Assembly (NCBI RefSeq): GCF_026151205.1 | Contig: NC_087076.1 | Location: 7,664,902-7,728,901 of the forward strand | DNA: 64,000 nucleotides | Direction: 5' to 3' | From: Bolinopsis microptera | Lineage: Eukaryota > Ctenophora > Tentaculata > Lobata > Bolinopsidae | In this document: one piece after another, positions 1-12,343 of the stretch | Position numbering within the stretch: position 1 is the stretch's first letter | How the letters are laid out: each line of letters starts with the position of its first letter | The notes under the pieces: model-generated | Databases searched by the model: none | Told to the model about the DNA's origin: nothing | Seen by the model: the letters and a program-made list of their open reading frames with translations, nothing else | Program-made: the position numbers and the translations under genes

Positions 1-1
1 T

Positions 2-511
2 GTGAAAAGTGCAGCTCAGAAAGAGATTAAGACCTTTTCGTCTCTGTTGAAAAACACGTGCAAAAACGCCTTTGCACCGAAGAAAATCCAAGCTGCAGTG
101 AAAAGGGTTGCCCTAGAAGAAGATCGAAGTAAAAGTCTGATTATCTTTGGGATTCCAGAGACTGAGGAGAACCTGGATGCTAAGGTATCTGGTATTTTGT
201 TGGACCATCTCAACGAAAAACCAAAAATTTTGAGATGTAATAGAGTTGGAAAGGACACAAGTGAACGAGTCAGACCAGTTAAATTCACTTTGTCAAGCTC
301 AGATCAAGCTCGTACCATCTTGAGCAAGACTAAGTTATTAAGACATGTAGACGGGTTTACTTCTGTTTACATAACTCCTGATAGATCAGCTGCAGACAGA
401 ATAGCCTACAAGAAAGTTGTCGTCCAGCTACTCAATAAAAGGACAGCAGAGCCGGACAAAGTTCACGTAATCAGGAACTTTAGAGTCATTAGCTCGGAGA
501 AGGAGCCTTGA
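2..511 (+). mobile_element. Non-LTR retrotransposon ORF1-like protein, partial
   Basis: An open frame of 169 codons runs from the window edge to a TGA at 509-511, so the protein may extend upstream of the window. The first 40 residues are basic and helix-prone. Residues about 43-165 look like the RRM-type nucleic-acid-binding domain of ORF1 proteins of invertebrate LINEs: a first strand SLIIFGIPE, then a charged helix, a central CNRVGK segment, and a VYITPDRS segment followed by a basic helix. ORF1 proteins coat the element RNA and act as chaperones during target-primed reverse transcription. No reverse transcriptase follows on this strand, so the copy is incomplete. The assignment rests on general resemblance to the family; a host gene of unknown function is the alternative. 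Confidence 0.6.
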
Positions 512-1178
512 GAGTTTTATATTTTCTATAAGTACAATATTATATGTTTTGATTCATTGATTAATTAATTGTTGCTAGGGCCCAATGTTATTGCGGGTGT
601 GGTATTTACTGCACACTACCGTGTTTTGGTTACCCCTCTTTCAATACATAATTTGGGTTTCGATATTCTGGGATAGTGAAAATTAGGGCTATATCGGTTT
701 TTTCCTTTTATAACTGGGTTTATTTAGAAGCATTCAATTCTGTATAATTATGTATTGTTTGAAAAGTTTTAGATAAAAAATGTGCCTACGCGTACTGCGT
801 GCCGCGCTTGTTTCATAAGTAGGATAGCCTCCGGCGGTCGCGCGCTACTGCAAGCGAGAGGGCTCTGGTTAGAGCAAGGTATTTTGTATGTATTTGTTTC
901 CACATCTGCACCGTTAGGAAGATGATCTTGTGACAAGAGTTTCAGAGTTATTTTTATACATAGAGAATCTCTAGCTCACTCCCTAGACTAATGTTACACT
1001 GGCATTTAAAGTAAAACTCACATAAAATTTGTTGTACAACTTTTTGTAACTTTTTTGTAAATTTTTTGTAAAATTTTTGTTGATCACCATACTTGCCGGT
1101 CCCTCTTTTGCAGAGTACAGTACTTACTTTTGGTTACTTTGGTTGTGTTTATCCTCGTAGCAGGAAGGGCCAGGGTCA
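512..1178. other. Non-coding stretch with a T-rich short repeat
   Basis: No supported gene. Bases 1034-1082 contain three to four imperfect copies of a T(n)GTAA(n) unit (TTTTTGTAA variants). The rest is AT-rich flank between two retrotransposon fragments. Confidence 0.5.
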
Positions 1179-1530
1179 TCAGATTTCTGACCACCTCGAT
1201 TGCGAGTAGTCTTCCAGGGAATTAGACCAGCTGCAGCTATAACCGGAAGTCGGAGTGTTGTCCGGTATCAAAGCAATAAACTTGGACAAACTAACTTTAA
1301 ACGACTCAAAAGTAGCTTCAGCTTTAATACTATCAGGCACTTTGTTCCATAGTTTTGGTCCTCTTACAGCAAATGAGCTGTCATAGCGTGTCTGGTTGCT
1401 CGAGGAACTCAACCTAGACAGGGAAGGGATGATTGCTTGGGTACCATGTAGTACTTCCAAGATTTTTGATAATCACCAGCTAACCAGGCCCTATTTAATT
1501 TTTGCCTCCAATATTTGCTGCTTTTTCATC
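1179..1530 (-). mobile_element. C-terminal tail of a LINE reverse transcriptase, degenerate
   Basis: The minus-strand frame at 1179-1460 encodes the typical end of CR1/Jockey/RTE-group reverse transcriptases: a polar stretch (TRYDSSFAVRG), the hallmark PKLWNKVPDSIKAEA, then FESFKVSLSKF and a short tail. In another frame just upstream (about 1461-1530) a further RT-like piece reads KLNRAWLAGDY, which suggests a frameshifted remnant. It lies on the opposite strand to the ORF1 fragment at the window start, so the two come from different insertions. It is non-functional because it is truncated and frameshifted. The PKLWN...PDSIK block is well known from many animal LINEs, so the call is fairly secure while the clade is not. 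Confidence 0.7.
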
Positions 1531-1640
1531 AGTTGATATCTAAGCAACTTGGTGGAAGTTGCTAATGGCCTCTTCTGTAGGTTGGTATGTGTTGGTGGTA
1601 CATAGGGATGTCATGCCACTGCCTTTCATAGTAAATTAAT

Positions 1641-1979
1641 CTATAATTTTATTTCACTTGTTGCTGCCACTTGTGTCATGCTACCAGGTTTAGGTCGGCA
1701 CTCGGCCAAATGTGCAATTCTGACTGTTTTCCTGTAGAAGACCTGCAGAACCTGCTCAACCCAAAAGGAGTCACTCAATGTTGTTGAGCCTTCACTTACT
1801 TTGGTGTAAGTTGATTTTTCGGTTATAATGTGAGACACAGATGCCTGTGATATATGGAGAACAAGAGAATGTTTTGTTGATTGCTCTGCTGCCTCGTCTT
1901 CATTCAAACAATATATACATTCAATCCTCTTTACAATAATTATGGAGCAAGCGATATTTTGACAATAACAATTTGACAA
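1641..1979 (-). other. Unrecognised 112-codon open frame
   Basis: An open frame on the same strand as the RT tail just downstream. It has a Cys-rich start and a segment ISQASVSHII that could form a helix-turn-helix, but I recognise no family. It may be part of a decayed mobile element or a chance ORF. No flanking splice sites or polyadenylation signal make it look like a host gene. Confidence 0.2.
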
Positions 1980-2300
1980 TATAACAATTTGTGTGTAAAA
2001 AACACAGGGGATAGGCTTTCTATTGATATTATAAGATACACGATATTGTGGTCATGGTAACTGACAGGGCCCCTCTTCATTTAACCCTCAATCAATGTTC
2101 TCTGATCATTTGGTTTATTCTATCTTGTGGGTTTGTGTAGATCTTAGCTTAAAAATTTAAGGCAATAGTAGGGCTTAAACAATAAACAAACTTAATTTCG
2201 ATAAGAAATATTCTTAATTCCCATGAATTCCCCTTTCGTGTTTCCAAATGTTTTTACACAAAAGCATGTAACTGACACATGCTCGAAAAGGGGCCTCCTC

Positions 2301-2560
2301 TTAAGGCCACAGGGGGGGGGGTCAGAGATCGAAAAATTTTGTTGGTAGATCACATACTATCTGACGCTCACACACCACCCCTAGCCCCCCAGAGCGCCTA
2401 GTTTGTCGTAAAATTGAGGTTAACTATTGCCTATTCAATCAGTTAACCTTGCTAATAACCAGTTCTTAATGGCCATCCAATGTGAACAGAACTAGTATAT
2501 GCCTTTTATTTATTGGAAAATTGAGGTTAAAATATTTTCTCGAAAATCAGTCTTTTGGCT
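2301..2560. mobile_element. Terminal fragment of a TTAA/G-run DNA element
   Basis: The sequence begins TTAAGGCCACAGGGGGGGGG, nearly the same as the ends of the element at 20,538-22,056 (TTAAGGCCAGAGGGGGGGG). It continues with a similar AT-rich stretch and with GAGGTTAAC (about 2417), GTTAACCTT (about 2445) and GAGGTTAAA (about 2522), the motif that fills that element. I found no matching second terminus, so this is probably a truncated or solo end of the same family. The right boundary is approximate. Confidence 0.5.
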
Positions 2561-3247
2561 CTCTTTTGTAAAATAAGGAGATGAAAAAATCCCCAAATAC
2601 CATGATTTAATTTGGGGTACGATATGTGGCGGTTTTCGTTTAAAATTCCCATATTTTCGTTCACAAATCATTTAGGTCACCGGAATTATGTCGAACATAA
2701 ATATGTATTATGTATCGTAAGGTAGCTGTTGGTTACTCCTTCATGAATTAATCTAGTCTACAGATGTTTGAAACCGTTTCGATGTATCGTGGACACCCTG
2801 TATTATGTATATCGTGAAGTTATGTACGTATAACTAACATTATAAGCTATTATATCCAGGTAATCTCTAATACAATCTCTAATACAATCCCAACAGAATG
2901 GGGTACGTACAAAATGTTATTAAACAAAAGTCCTAAGTACCAGAGAACTACAAGTTGCATCTTCAAGTTGTAGATACGATACTGCGATAGATTGGTTTAT
3001 AATTTTTCTTGGGCAACTACAGCATTGTCATTTATTATTATCAGCTCTTTCCTCGATTTTTAATTCATAATTGTCATCATAAAATAAAGCAACACTTTTC
3101 TTCAAGTGAACAAGTTGTTCTTAGGCACGTGGTTCTGGAACAAGTGGTCCTATGGCCATATTATATGGCATATTATATGGTAATCGGACAGAATGAGGTT
3201 TAAATCACTTTACATCTTTAATTCTATCGAGTGTCTGTTTGTTATTT

Positions 3248-3385
3248 ACAAATGGTTAAATCAAGAAAACGGTAAGAAATATGGCCTGGGACTGGTTTTT
3301 TCGGTATAGTACCGACAAAACTTTGACGAAGCCAAATGGTTAAGGTTTTTTAAATCGGTCGGTGGTAAATGGTTTAATTGATCAT
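3248..3385. repeat. Dispersed repeat, copy 1
   Basis: This stretch matches 56,645-56,775 and 61,774-61,890 in order and direction. Shared blocks are TCAAGAAAA, GGTTTTTTCGGTATAGT, CCGACAAA, GACGAA, AAATG.TTAAGG, and CGGTGGTTTAATTG-like text. It is diverged (an estimated 70-80 percent identity). It is therefore an old interspersed element of unknown class, present both here and inside the duplicated CDIPT unit. Confidence 0.6.
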
Positions 3386-3714
3386 TTTGTGACCCACACA
3401 GGTTTCACTAGTAAAGTTATTATATAGATTAATTGTTATAATTATTGATCAATGTTCTTATTGTTCCAAATCTCACATAACAAATTAACTACTAACTAAC
3501 CATATGCCTAACACATTACATATTAATATTATGTTATTTCCTCATCTTTCGGAATTTGGTCTGCTAAAGCACAAAATAATATCAACTTCATGGGAAAAAT
3601 TGAAATATAATCCCTGTGCGTGCGCGTGCTGGCGTTATGTGTGTTAAATACATAAAGAACGTGATATTTGCCCCTCGGATTTAAACTTAAAGAAAAATGC
3701 AGATAACTGAAAAA

Positions 3715-3815
3715 TCACGATTTGTTGCGAGGATCTGAGAAAATCGCGATTTGTTGCGGCAAACGTCAAAAATCGCAAATTGTTGCGGAGAATGGGGAAA
3801 ATCGCGACTCAGCAC
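3715..3815. repeat. Degenerate tandem repeat, about 25-30 bp unit
   Basis: Four imperfect copies of a unit with the core AAAATCGCGATTTGTTGCG (variants ATCACGATTTGTTGCG and ATCGCAAATTGTTGCG, ending ATCGCGACTCAGC). Each core contains the palindrome ATCGCGAT or a one-base variant of it. Confidence 0.7.
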
Positions 3816-5312
3816 GTGCCACAATTTCCTTTTGACCTTGATTACACTTCACAAACCCATCGGGTATGTTTATGAACAGAAGACTTCGACTATCTGAATT
3901 AATCTCAATATTATATTGATTTCCCAACGTATGCATAGGTCGATCCAGATAAAGTCAGGGAAGAGTTTTAAAATATAATCCTTCAAAAAGCCCATGAAAT
4001 TGCAATTGCTGTGTTCCCAAATGGTTTCAAACATATAAAATCCTTGAAATAGGGCCCTAGTCTGATGTGGATGTGTTTTTGAAAGAAATAATCATTTATT
4101 TTTAGACTAAATGGGTCTCTGACTAATTATGTAGACATGGGTGTTGATTAGCCTATAAATGTATTATCCTTGGCCTTGTAAATGTAAACTCTGATAGAAG
4201 CCTGACAGCCTATATCCATGGTACAAAACACAAATCTATATATATTTATGTGTATCCTCTTCCTGTGCTATTGTATTAATTACAATTATACTTTATAATC
4301 AGGCATCCACCATTAAATTTTCGCTAGTCAGCAAAGACGTAACTTTAGAAGATATATCGTTCAACATCTTTTACTGCATTGCACTACCGCTGTCATTTGA
4401 CTTCAATAGCTGTACTAGTCGAGCCTTTATTTCTTTTGTTTTATTTTTACGTAGTTGAAACTACCTAATAACTGTTTCTTCTCTCATCTTCTTCTCATGT
4501 ATTTTTGAACAAAGGCAGGGAAATTACTATACTGTTTGTGTTAGATACAACACACTAATTGTCTATTATTATATAGTATTGACCATTTGACCATGAAAAG
4601 TGGATGTGATGAATGATGGTCGACAGATAAAATTTAAAGGTGGTACTGCGATGTAACATCCTCATACAAAGAATAGTGGTGCCAATTATGCTGTGTCTTA
4701 GGTATTGTGTGGTAACGAGTGTAACTTGGCGTTTCATTGTTGAGACTCACTGTTTACCAATTACGAAGCCCAAGGGGGCCTAAAAGTGAACATGTACTGA
4801 ATCGTGGGTGTATATCTTTTCTTCTGGTTCGAACATATTCTTAACATTGACAATGCTAATTTCAAATAGATACAGTCCTTCTTTGTTTAAAATACGTTCT
4901 GGGCCTGATTCCCTAAAATTGTGGTTACTAAGTATAAGCATATAAACCCGACGGTGTAAGACTCTATGTCGGAGTTTAAAGCAAGATTTAACTTAATTTA
5001 CTGCGTTTCGGGTGACTTTAATCATCTTTAAAAACGAAGGTCCCTTTAAAGGGCATGCGTCGAACTAACACATTTACCGCCGCAATTTGTGGCTAACTAC
5101 CTTCAGTTAAGCTGTTCTATGGATTTGCTTAGCTTTGACTATATGGAGGCATTTCGTAGTGGTTTAATTCAATGCAGCCGCTGTTCTGGGAATGAGATAA
5201 TTTTTCTGTTTAATCTAATTTGGTAGTCATTTGCTGCTGTTTGTAAAATAGGGAAAATGAATTATTTGCTTGCTTAGAATTCGTATAAGTCTGTGCCTTG
5301 GACGAAATGTTC

Positions 5313-5347
<35 letters not shown>
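5313..5347. repeat. (AT)n microsatellite
   Basis: An almost pure alternating AT tract of about 35 bp with TATAC interruptions at its ends. Confidence 0.9.
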
Positions 5348-5354
<7 letters not shown>

Positions 5355-5533
5355 ACATAATATATAGACTTGTCGTAGGAGATGTACATGGCCTGGGTAT
5401 GAGCTATTGACCATTAGTGGCAGGAGGTGTTGACAGAATAAGCTCGAAGCTGCTGACAGAATATCTTCATAGTAGTTTTAAGCAAAAACACGTTACTGTT
5501 CCGTCTAGAAGTAGTGCCGATATTCGTACCTTT

Positions 5534-5569
5534 TTTCTAGACGGATCTCGATTTCTAGACGGATCTCGA
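5534..5569. repeat. Two tandem 18-bp units
   Basis: Two perfect adjacent copies of TTTCTAGACGGATCTCGA. A partial inverse (CCGTCTAGAA) lies about 30 bp upstream. Confidence 0.85.
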
Positions 5570-8500
5570 CAATGTTGTGTTGTCTTGTTGTATTCATAGT
5601 CGACTCTAATCAAAATTTTTGTTCCTGCTTCTCCTACTTTATAAGTCAAGCTAATGTGAGCTCGCTAAATACGTTTTATTAGATTCGGGAGAATTATAGT
5701 CTCATATGGCGCCGAAATAGAGCTCAAATATTTGGTAAGATCTCCTGAATCTCAATAAGAATTTTTGCCAGCGATTACAAAGTTTGTCATAAAGTGTGCA
5801 GGGTGATCAAAATATGTTCTGTCAGAATATTATATTCTTGAATACCTACCTCATTAGCTAGCTGTCAACATGTGCACGTGTTTTGAACTGTCCGTATATC
5901 TGATTTGACTTAAATTGACTAGTGATGAGAGATATGGCACTCAAACGTTTTTGCCTATTTTTAAAAGTTTTTATGCATTATCTTTTCATTTCATGCATTT
6001 GTTTTCTTTTAGGATATGTATCTAGTGCGACGACAGAATAGAATTGACGATGGCTTAATGTATTTCGACCATAGCATAGTGTTTGACCAGTCAGCTTGTA
6101 GGATCGGGTTTGGTAAATCAGAACTAACTTACAAGTCTCTTTTGGGTGTCAAAACGGTCTGCTGAAAACCTAGTTCATTTGCTTTTCTAAACACTGAGCT
6201 GTCTCTTTTTATTACTTTCCCTATAATTTCGCAACTGATCAACAAAACATGCAGTTATGATATGACATTGAACTTAATTTAGCTTTTTTAGATATAATGT
6301 TTTCCTATGTCCTATTTTTACCTTGATTTGTTTTCTACCATTCCGCGATGGCTGACTATCACCCCTTTCTGAACTAAAAAAACATTAGTATACTGAACGT
6401 CTAGACTTTATAAATGATGCAATGTTCTTCCTGACTGAGCAAAGTTTTAATTACTGTGGGCTCAAACCATTCTCAAAATATGTTCTTAAAGTAGGTTCAT
6501 TGTCTTCTACTATCAGTAGTTTGAGCTTTTGAGAAGCCCTAGATGATATGAATTGCTTCTTTTGTCTTCATTGTGAACACTGGAGTAAATAAAGATGATA
6601 GGAATGCATTTTCTACTGATTTCTTTCAATCGTTGTTCCCCTGGGATTCTCCAAGTCAGACAACAATAATGGGAATAGGTGACTTCGTTGTATCCAAACG
6701 TTAAATAATTGTGGAACAAAGCTTATCTACTGCTCTCAAGATACAATAGCTAATGAGCCGTGGCTCTGTAACTATCGGTTGGCCACAGGCTTTAAAGTGG
6801 TTAAACCAAAACAATAAATTGCTCTTTCATACAGTGTGTGACCACGCACAATTTTTGTTCCGAAGTTGTCGTCACATCCTGTATTGTCTGGATTCCAACT
6901 AGCTGGAAAACCATTTAGTGGCACTGCTCCAGGCAGTTAGTAATTAACACTCACAACCACGTAATTTGTCTTTGAGCAACATTTTGAAGCTCCAGATGCT
7001 CAAAGATGCCGAAGATTACCCGGTCAAAAGAATTTTGATAATTGTCATTTATATAAATTATAAAAAGGAAACAATGCATTAAATATTTTCTTGTTAAATG
7101 TCGCATAACAATGAAATTTACATCACAAAACATCTATTGACATTGTCATAGAGAAATTAAAATGTTTACAGCAAGTCAAATTTGTATTATAGATTTACCC
7201 GGGCTTTTTTCATTGCAGAAAAGCAAAGCTTGCCGGGGTAATCAACAAATTTAGCTGAACGCTTCTCATACACTCCATACCATGGAACGTCAGAATTCCA
7301 ACCAGAACAATTTATATCTAGTAGCCAGTAAACATGGCCTCCGTACTTTAAACTGCCAAGTGCTTGCTCGCGCACAACTAGAGATTTAAACAGCAGCCAG
7401 ATATCGAGCAAGTTGAGCAATTATGTTGTTGTTGTTTGGTTACGTTCTATATACTCTTTACGGTCTATATACTATTTGGCTATTTTAATGTTTAAACTTA
7501 AAAACGTGCCGAGCGAACCCGTCGTAGGAATATTCGCCTGGGAAAGTGGGAAATTTATTGACAGTCAGAGAAATCGCCCTTCGCTATAGCTCGCCGTGTA
7601 CGTTGCCCTGTAATCGTTTGTCGCTTTTCTGTTTGGCATATATATAATATATAATATATGTATATTAGCATTACTTTTTGTTGGGTTTTACTTCATAGTC
7701 GGGTGCTACCTTAGTCATAAACGATCGAGGCTGTTACATACAATATAATTTGTGAATTGTAAATGGTATAATCCGTCTTTTTATCCATGACTTATTGAGT
7801 TTTTATCTGCCGAAGCTAAGTTGAGCTAGAATGACAGAGAATAATTAGATATTAATTACATAGTAATTTGGTTATCATTTTATAATCAAGCCATCCTGGA
7901 TGTGAGCTGAGAAAGAAACGATCTGAGTAAGTGTGATTGCCTCTCGTTGGGCTTCCTCCAGATCTCTCACTTTCTTTCCATTGAAGTCAGTGTGCGTGTG
8001 ACTCGTTGCAAGCTCACTTACAATAATTACACAGCTAGCCCCATCTTTATTAGAGCTTTATTTTTAACACTTTTTTTCTGTTGACTGACGTGTACATTTT
8101 GATCATAAAAATAGGTGAATGTGTCATTTTTAGATCATTTGAGCAAGCTGTTGTCAACTTTACTGAGTCAACAGACCACCTGCTCATTTTTATCATGCTG
8201 TTTAAAAATATTTAATCCTTCGGCCAATGGCCTATGAAATAGTACAAGGGATGTGCAAAATTGTTTTTGTTGAAACATTTATTTCATACGGTGGCTCAGT
8301 TTACATTCTGCTCTACAGTCTACATTATACCTTAATTGAAGACAGCTGCAAAACGGAGGCGACTGACTTCGTCTCAGATGCCTTGATGGATCTCAGGTTC
8401 AAAGTTAAATTGAACTCCGTAGTCGAGAATCTTTCTATTCTTAGTTCAAAATGAGTTTCAATTGCACCGAGACCACTTTGCTCCGACTATTTTATTTCTT

Positions 8501-10740
8501 ACAATTTGAACCTCTGGTCAATTACTCGACTAATAACTGCTAGTACGCCGTTTACAGCATTTCACGTGACTAAACTCATTATATTTTCCGTGGCTCGTGG
8601 GGCGCTAATCGTTCGTTATGCCCAGCTAGAGCTCTTATTTTTTCATTTTGGTGGTTGTGTTCCGCTCTCAGATGTAGTTAGATGTGTAATGTGTATGACG
8701 TATCTATATTATACGTGTTTAGGACTGAGTTCAATTTGATCACGTGTCATTGTTTAAGCCAAATAATTTGAGTTCAATTGCTCCATGGATCGTCCTTAAT
8801 TTATTAAGTCATGACGCAACTTCCTGTTCAAACATTTACCGTTAAACCAAGCCTCGATCCGTCTTACCAGGAATAAGTAAATTTATACCTGGAAAACTCT
8901 TCAGGGCCAGTTTACTGTTGGCAAATAAGCTAATAGCTGTCATTACAAGCGAGATTATATTTATCCTGTAAAACGTTCGAAGAGCTGCAAATGTGGGAAT
9001 GTGACTGACACGCTATATAATAATCCAGGATATTGAATAATATATTAACGGCTAATAAAACGTTTATCTAACTCTTAATGGTCACCTGCGTATTGATATG
9101 TGTGTACTGGACACTGGTCTGTAGTCTAAATGTCTTGCTGTGTAATTCGATGGCGTTTAGACTTTAGAGTTTTATTATATAAGCATTCTACATTTTACCT
9201 CAGTTCGCGAGTCTGAAGAAGTTGAATAATGACGGCTGCTCTTAGCTTTACTTGTCCAGTTGTACTTGTACATATCGCGTTTCACTTTTGTTTTTCTTCA
9301 GCTTTATTCAATATTCTCTATAGAAATTAACTCGATCACTAAGTTTTCTTACACTGTATAACATACCATGGAATAAATGTAACCGTGCTCGGCTACAGCC
9401 TTAACGTATTAGTCTAACAAAGCCTCGCTGTTCTGGTAAAAATTTGCAGATTATGGCTCACAATTCTTCTATTATTTCGTCAATAGTCAATAGTCATACT
9501 TATAATCTTCATCGTGCACAAATATGCATCCCGTACGCATTCAAGGCGCAACATATAATGGTTTCATTAAGAGCGTGCCAGCCAACATTTTTTGTTGAAC
9601 ATGTCGTTTTGTAATTATTATCACCGCATGGAATTAGAACAGTTTGTCCTACGTTCTGTTTTGTTTGAAACCGCTAAACCGCAAAATTTGCTATTAGGTC
9701 GCGGTCGCAGTGCAATCAATAATTAGCATGTACTACGATACATTATAATACAAAATATACACAGCCTAAGCTACATACCACAATTCATAGATTAACTATT
9801 ATATATGTGGATCATTTGTCAGGAGATAGTATGCTTGCCTAAGACACGCTGTGTTTATGAATTGTAGAGAAGAGCGATTGTTTGAGACTTATGCTTTTTT
9901 TAGGCTACATAAAATATGCACACATATAATAATATTATGATCTTCAGGTCAGGTGCTGTGATAACGCATGACATGCTCAGCCTATAACAGCCCACTCAGG
10001 TGGATCCACCAGGCTGGTCATTATATACATGTAGAAGGTGTGTCAGGGTTTGCCATGTCCGTGTTATCCGCACAGTTGTCTCGCTGATCCATATTATATG
10101 ATAATACAGGCTCGAGGAGAAGGCTGTGGTGTATTTATGTGTCAACTAGCTAGATCTAATGATATTGTTAATGTCCATATAGCAGGCAACAAAGTACAAC
10201 CTAATGACTTATTAACTCCTGTGACGTGGTTGCAGTAACCAGATCCCGTGTTTTCAGCACGGCTTATTATCAGGCTTGCCTTGTATTTGTTTGTTTTGTC
10301 CGTGTGTGACGCGCCACACTGTTGTCGTTACATGTGTGTATAGACTATATGTACGATCAGCTGGTCGCCGGTTCCTTGTGTGACAAAATCTTCGAGGCAT
10401 GTATTGGCATATTGTGTACAGGCGGAGTTGGGTGATTTGAACAATTGAATTAATATTAGCAGCAATATGTCATTCGTTTTGTGGGTCTATAATGATCGGC
10501 ATAATAGCACTCATTGCTCCAAGTGGCCATGGCAAGTAAAAGATTTGTCATTAAATTTTAATCAGTGATCATGTAAGCGGGGACAAATGTCAATTTATCT
10601 CGACTTCAGTTAATTCATTGGTTAATTGATGATAATGATATCATAAATTAAATCACGATCTTCTAATATTTATGATTAAGCTTCCCGATATATTCAGAGA
10701 ATTAAGAAAACAATTATTTTAATAGAATAATTATTTATTT

Positions 10741-10768
10741 CATACTTCATACTTCATACTTCATACTT
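10741..10768. repeat. Four perfect 7-bp repeats
   Basis: CATACTT repeated four times head to tail. Confidence 0.95.
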
Positions 10769-12259
10769 TAACTTAATTACTCAAGCTTAGTCCATAAGCC
10801 CAATTGGATCGGTTAGAATTTTCGATCATCGTTAATTGCATCTATAGTTCCTAACTGACACAAATATTTATCGATAAATTTCTGTATAAATTCGAATTTA
10901 TTTATTTATTCCTATCTTGCTGTAAAACCAATTTGCATTCGAGAGCAAGATTTCTGTCCAGTTTTTGATGTATCTCATCTGTACATGCTTGCTTACTTCT
11001 TAGTAATTTGCTTCATCATAATTATTTCAATTTCAGATTGACGTAGGTTGTCTTGTGTTGTATAGTACAACTTTCATCATAATTGAGATTAAGTGTTAAA
11101 GTTTCCGGAGAAGATTTGGTAAGGAAGTAAAATCACTGGGTTTGGGAAAGTAATTTAACTAAAAAATAACGTTTTGTATTTTATACTTACACCAACAATT
11201 CTGGGATTTTTATACATATTCATGACTTTTGTCGTAGAATTCTTGTGCTCTATTTTCATCACATGATACTAGATCAATTTGCACGCTTTATAAACTTGAT
11301 TTTAAATTGGATCCTCATGCACTCTCGCTTTATAGTTTATACTCTTGATTTAAAATCGTACGATCCTCACGCGCTCTCGTATCGTAAATTCGTATAAAAC
11401 CGTTGCTGCTGTTTTTATTGACAGAAGGACAAGTTTTTGTTTACATATGACCTACTATCAAGCATATGTAATGCGTATGGTTTGTTATGATTTCAAAATA
11501 CAACATTTACAATTGTAATGGGCTTGTGTTTTTATAGCAAATTATTTTGCATGCTTTGCTTATAGCATCTGTCTGTGTCACCAGTACAGTGCTTTTATGT
11601 GAGTGATTGTATTGCTCGATGTTATGTCGACATCGTTTGTTACGACGAACAGTTTTAAATCGTCATTCAGCCACTTCAAAAAGATCGAACGATTCGAACC
11701 TATATCCATTATTCAATGCTTAACGGAGTGACTATTAACATCAGATACTGCCATTCATATAGATGTTCATTCATAAGCGAGAATCATTTCCATCATGTTA
11801 CATTTGCTTGTGTTTTAAGCAAGGGCCGCAAATCACGAAGCATTTCCGATTTTTAAAGTTTCACATCGCACGTTGCTATGAAATATTTCATAGGGTCTAG
11901 ACTACACGTACGCGTACCACATTGTTTCACGATAATGAACATAATTAAAATTTATAAATACCATTTGCTCATGTGCATTTGAGGTGTAAGCTGATCGAGT
12001 AAACATGATATTTCTCTGTACTATGAAATTTGTTTTGGTCCCCATTAACGTAGTTATCTCATTTTAAAATCCATTTAACTGTTGTGACATGATCACAGCG
12101 GTCAGGTGGCCCAGACATCTTTTGTAAAACAACAGCTCCTTTACACCCCCTGGGATCACCACTTCTTTGCTTGCTTCTCTGCTTGCTGCTTTGATTGCTG
12201 GTCTTTACCAGGATTTAACATTTTAGAAAATTGTTCAAGTCTGTCATAAAGCTGTCGAA

Positions 12260-12343
12260 AGGGTAAAGTTCAGCCACTAGTGGGTAAAGTTCTACCCCTA
12301 GAGGGAGAAGTTCAGATCCTAGAAGGTGAAGTTCAGCTCTTAG
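12260..12343. repeat. Degenerate 21-bp tandem repeat, four units
   Basis: Four units of the form GGGTAAAGTTCAGCCCCTAG with substitutions (GGTAAAGTTCAGCCACTAG, GGTAAAGTTCTACCCCTAG, GGAGAAGTTCAGATCCTAG, GGTGAAGTTCAGCTCTTAG). The spacing is regular and there is no coding potential. Confidence 0.75.

Noticed and set aside
7187-7420. 77-codon minus-strand frame with a Trp/Gly-rich, protein-like middle
   Set aside because: No family recognised, no splice or polyadenylation context; such a length is expected by chance in this much sequence.
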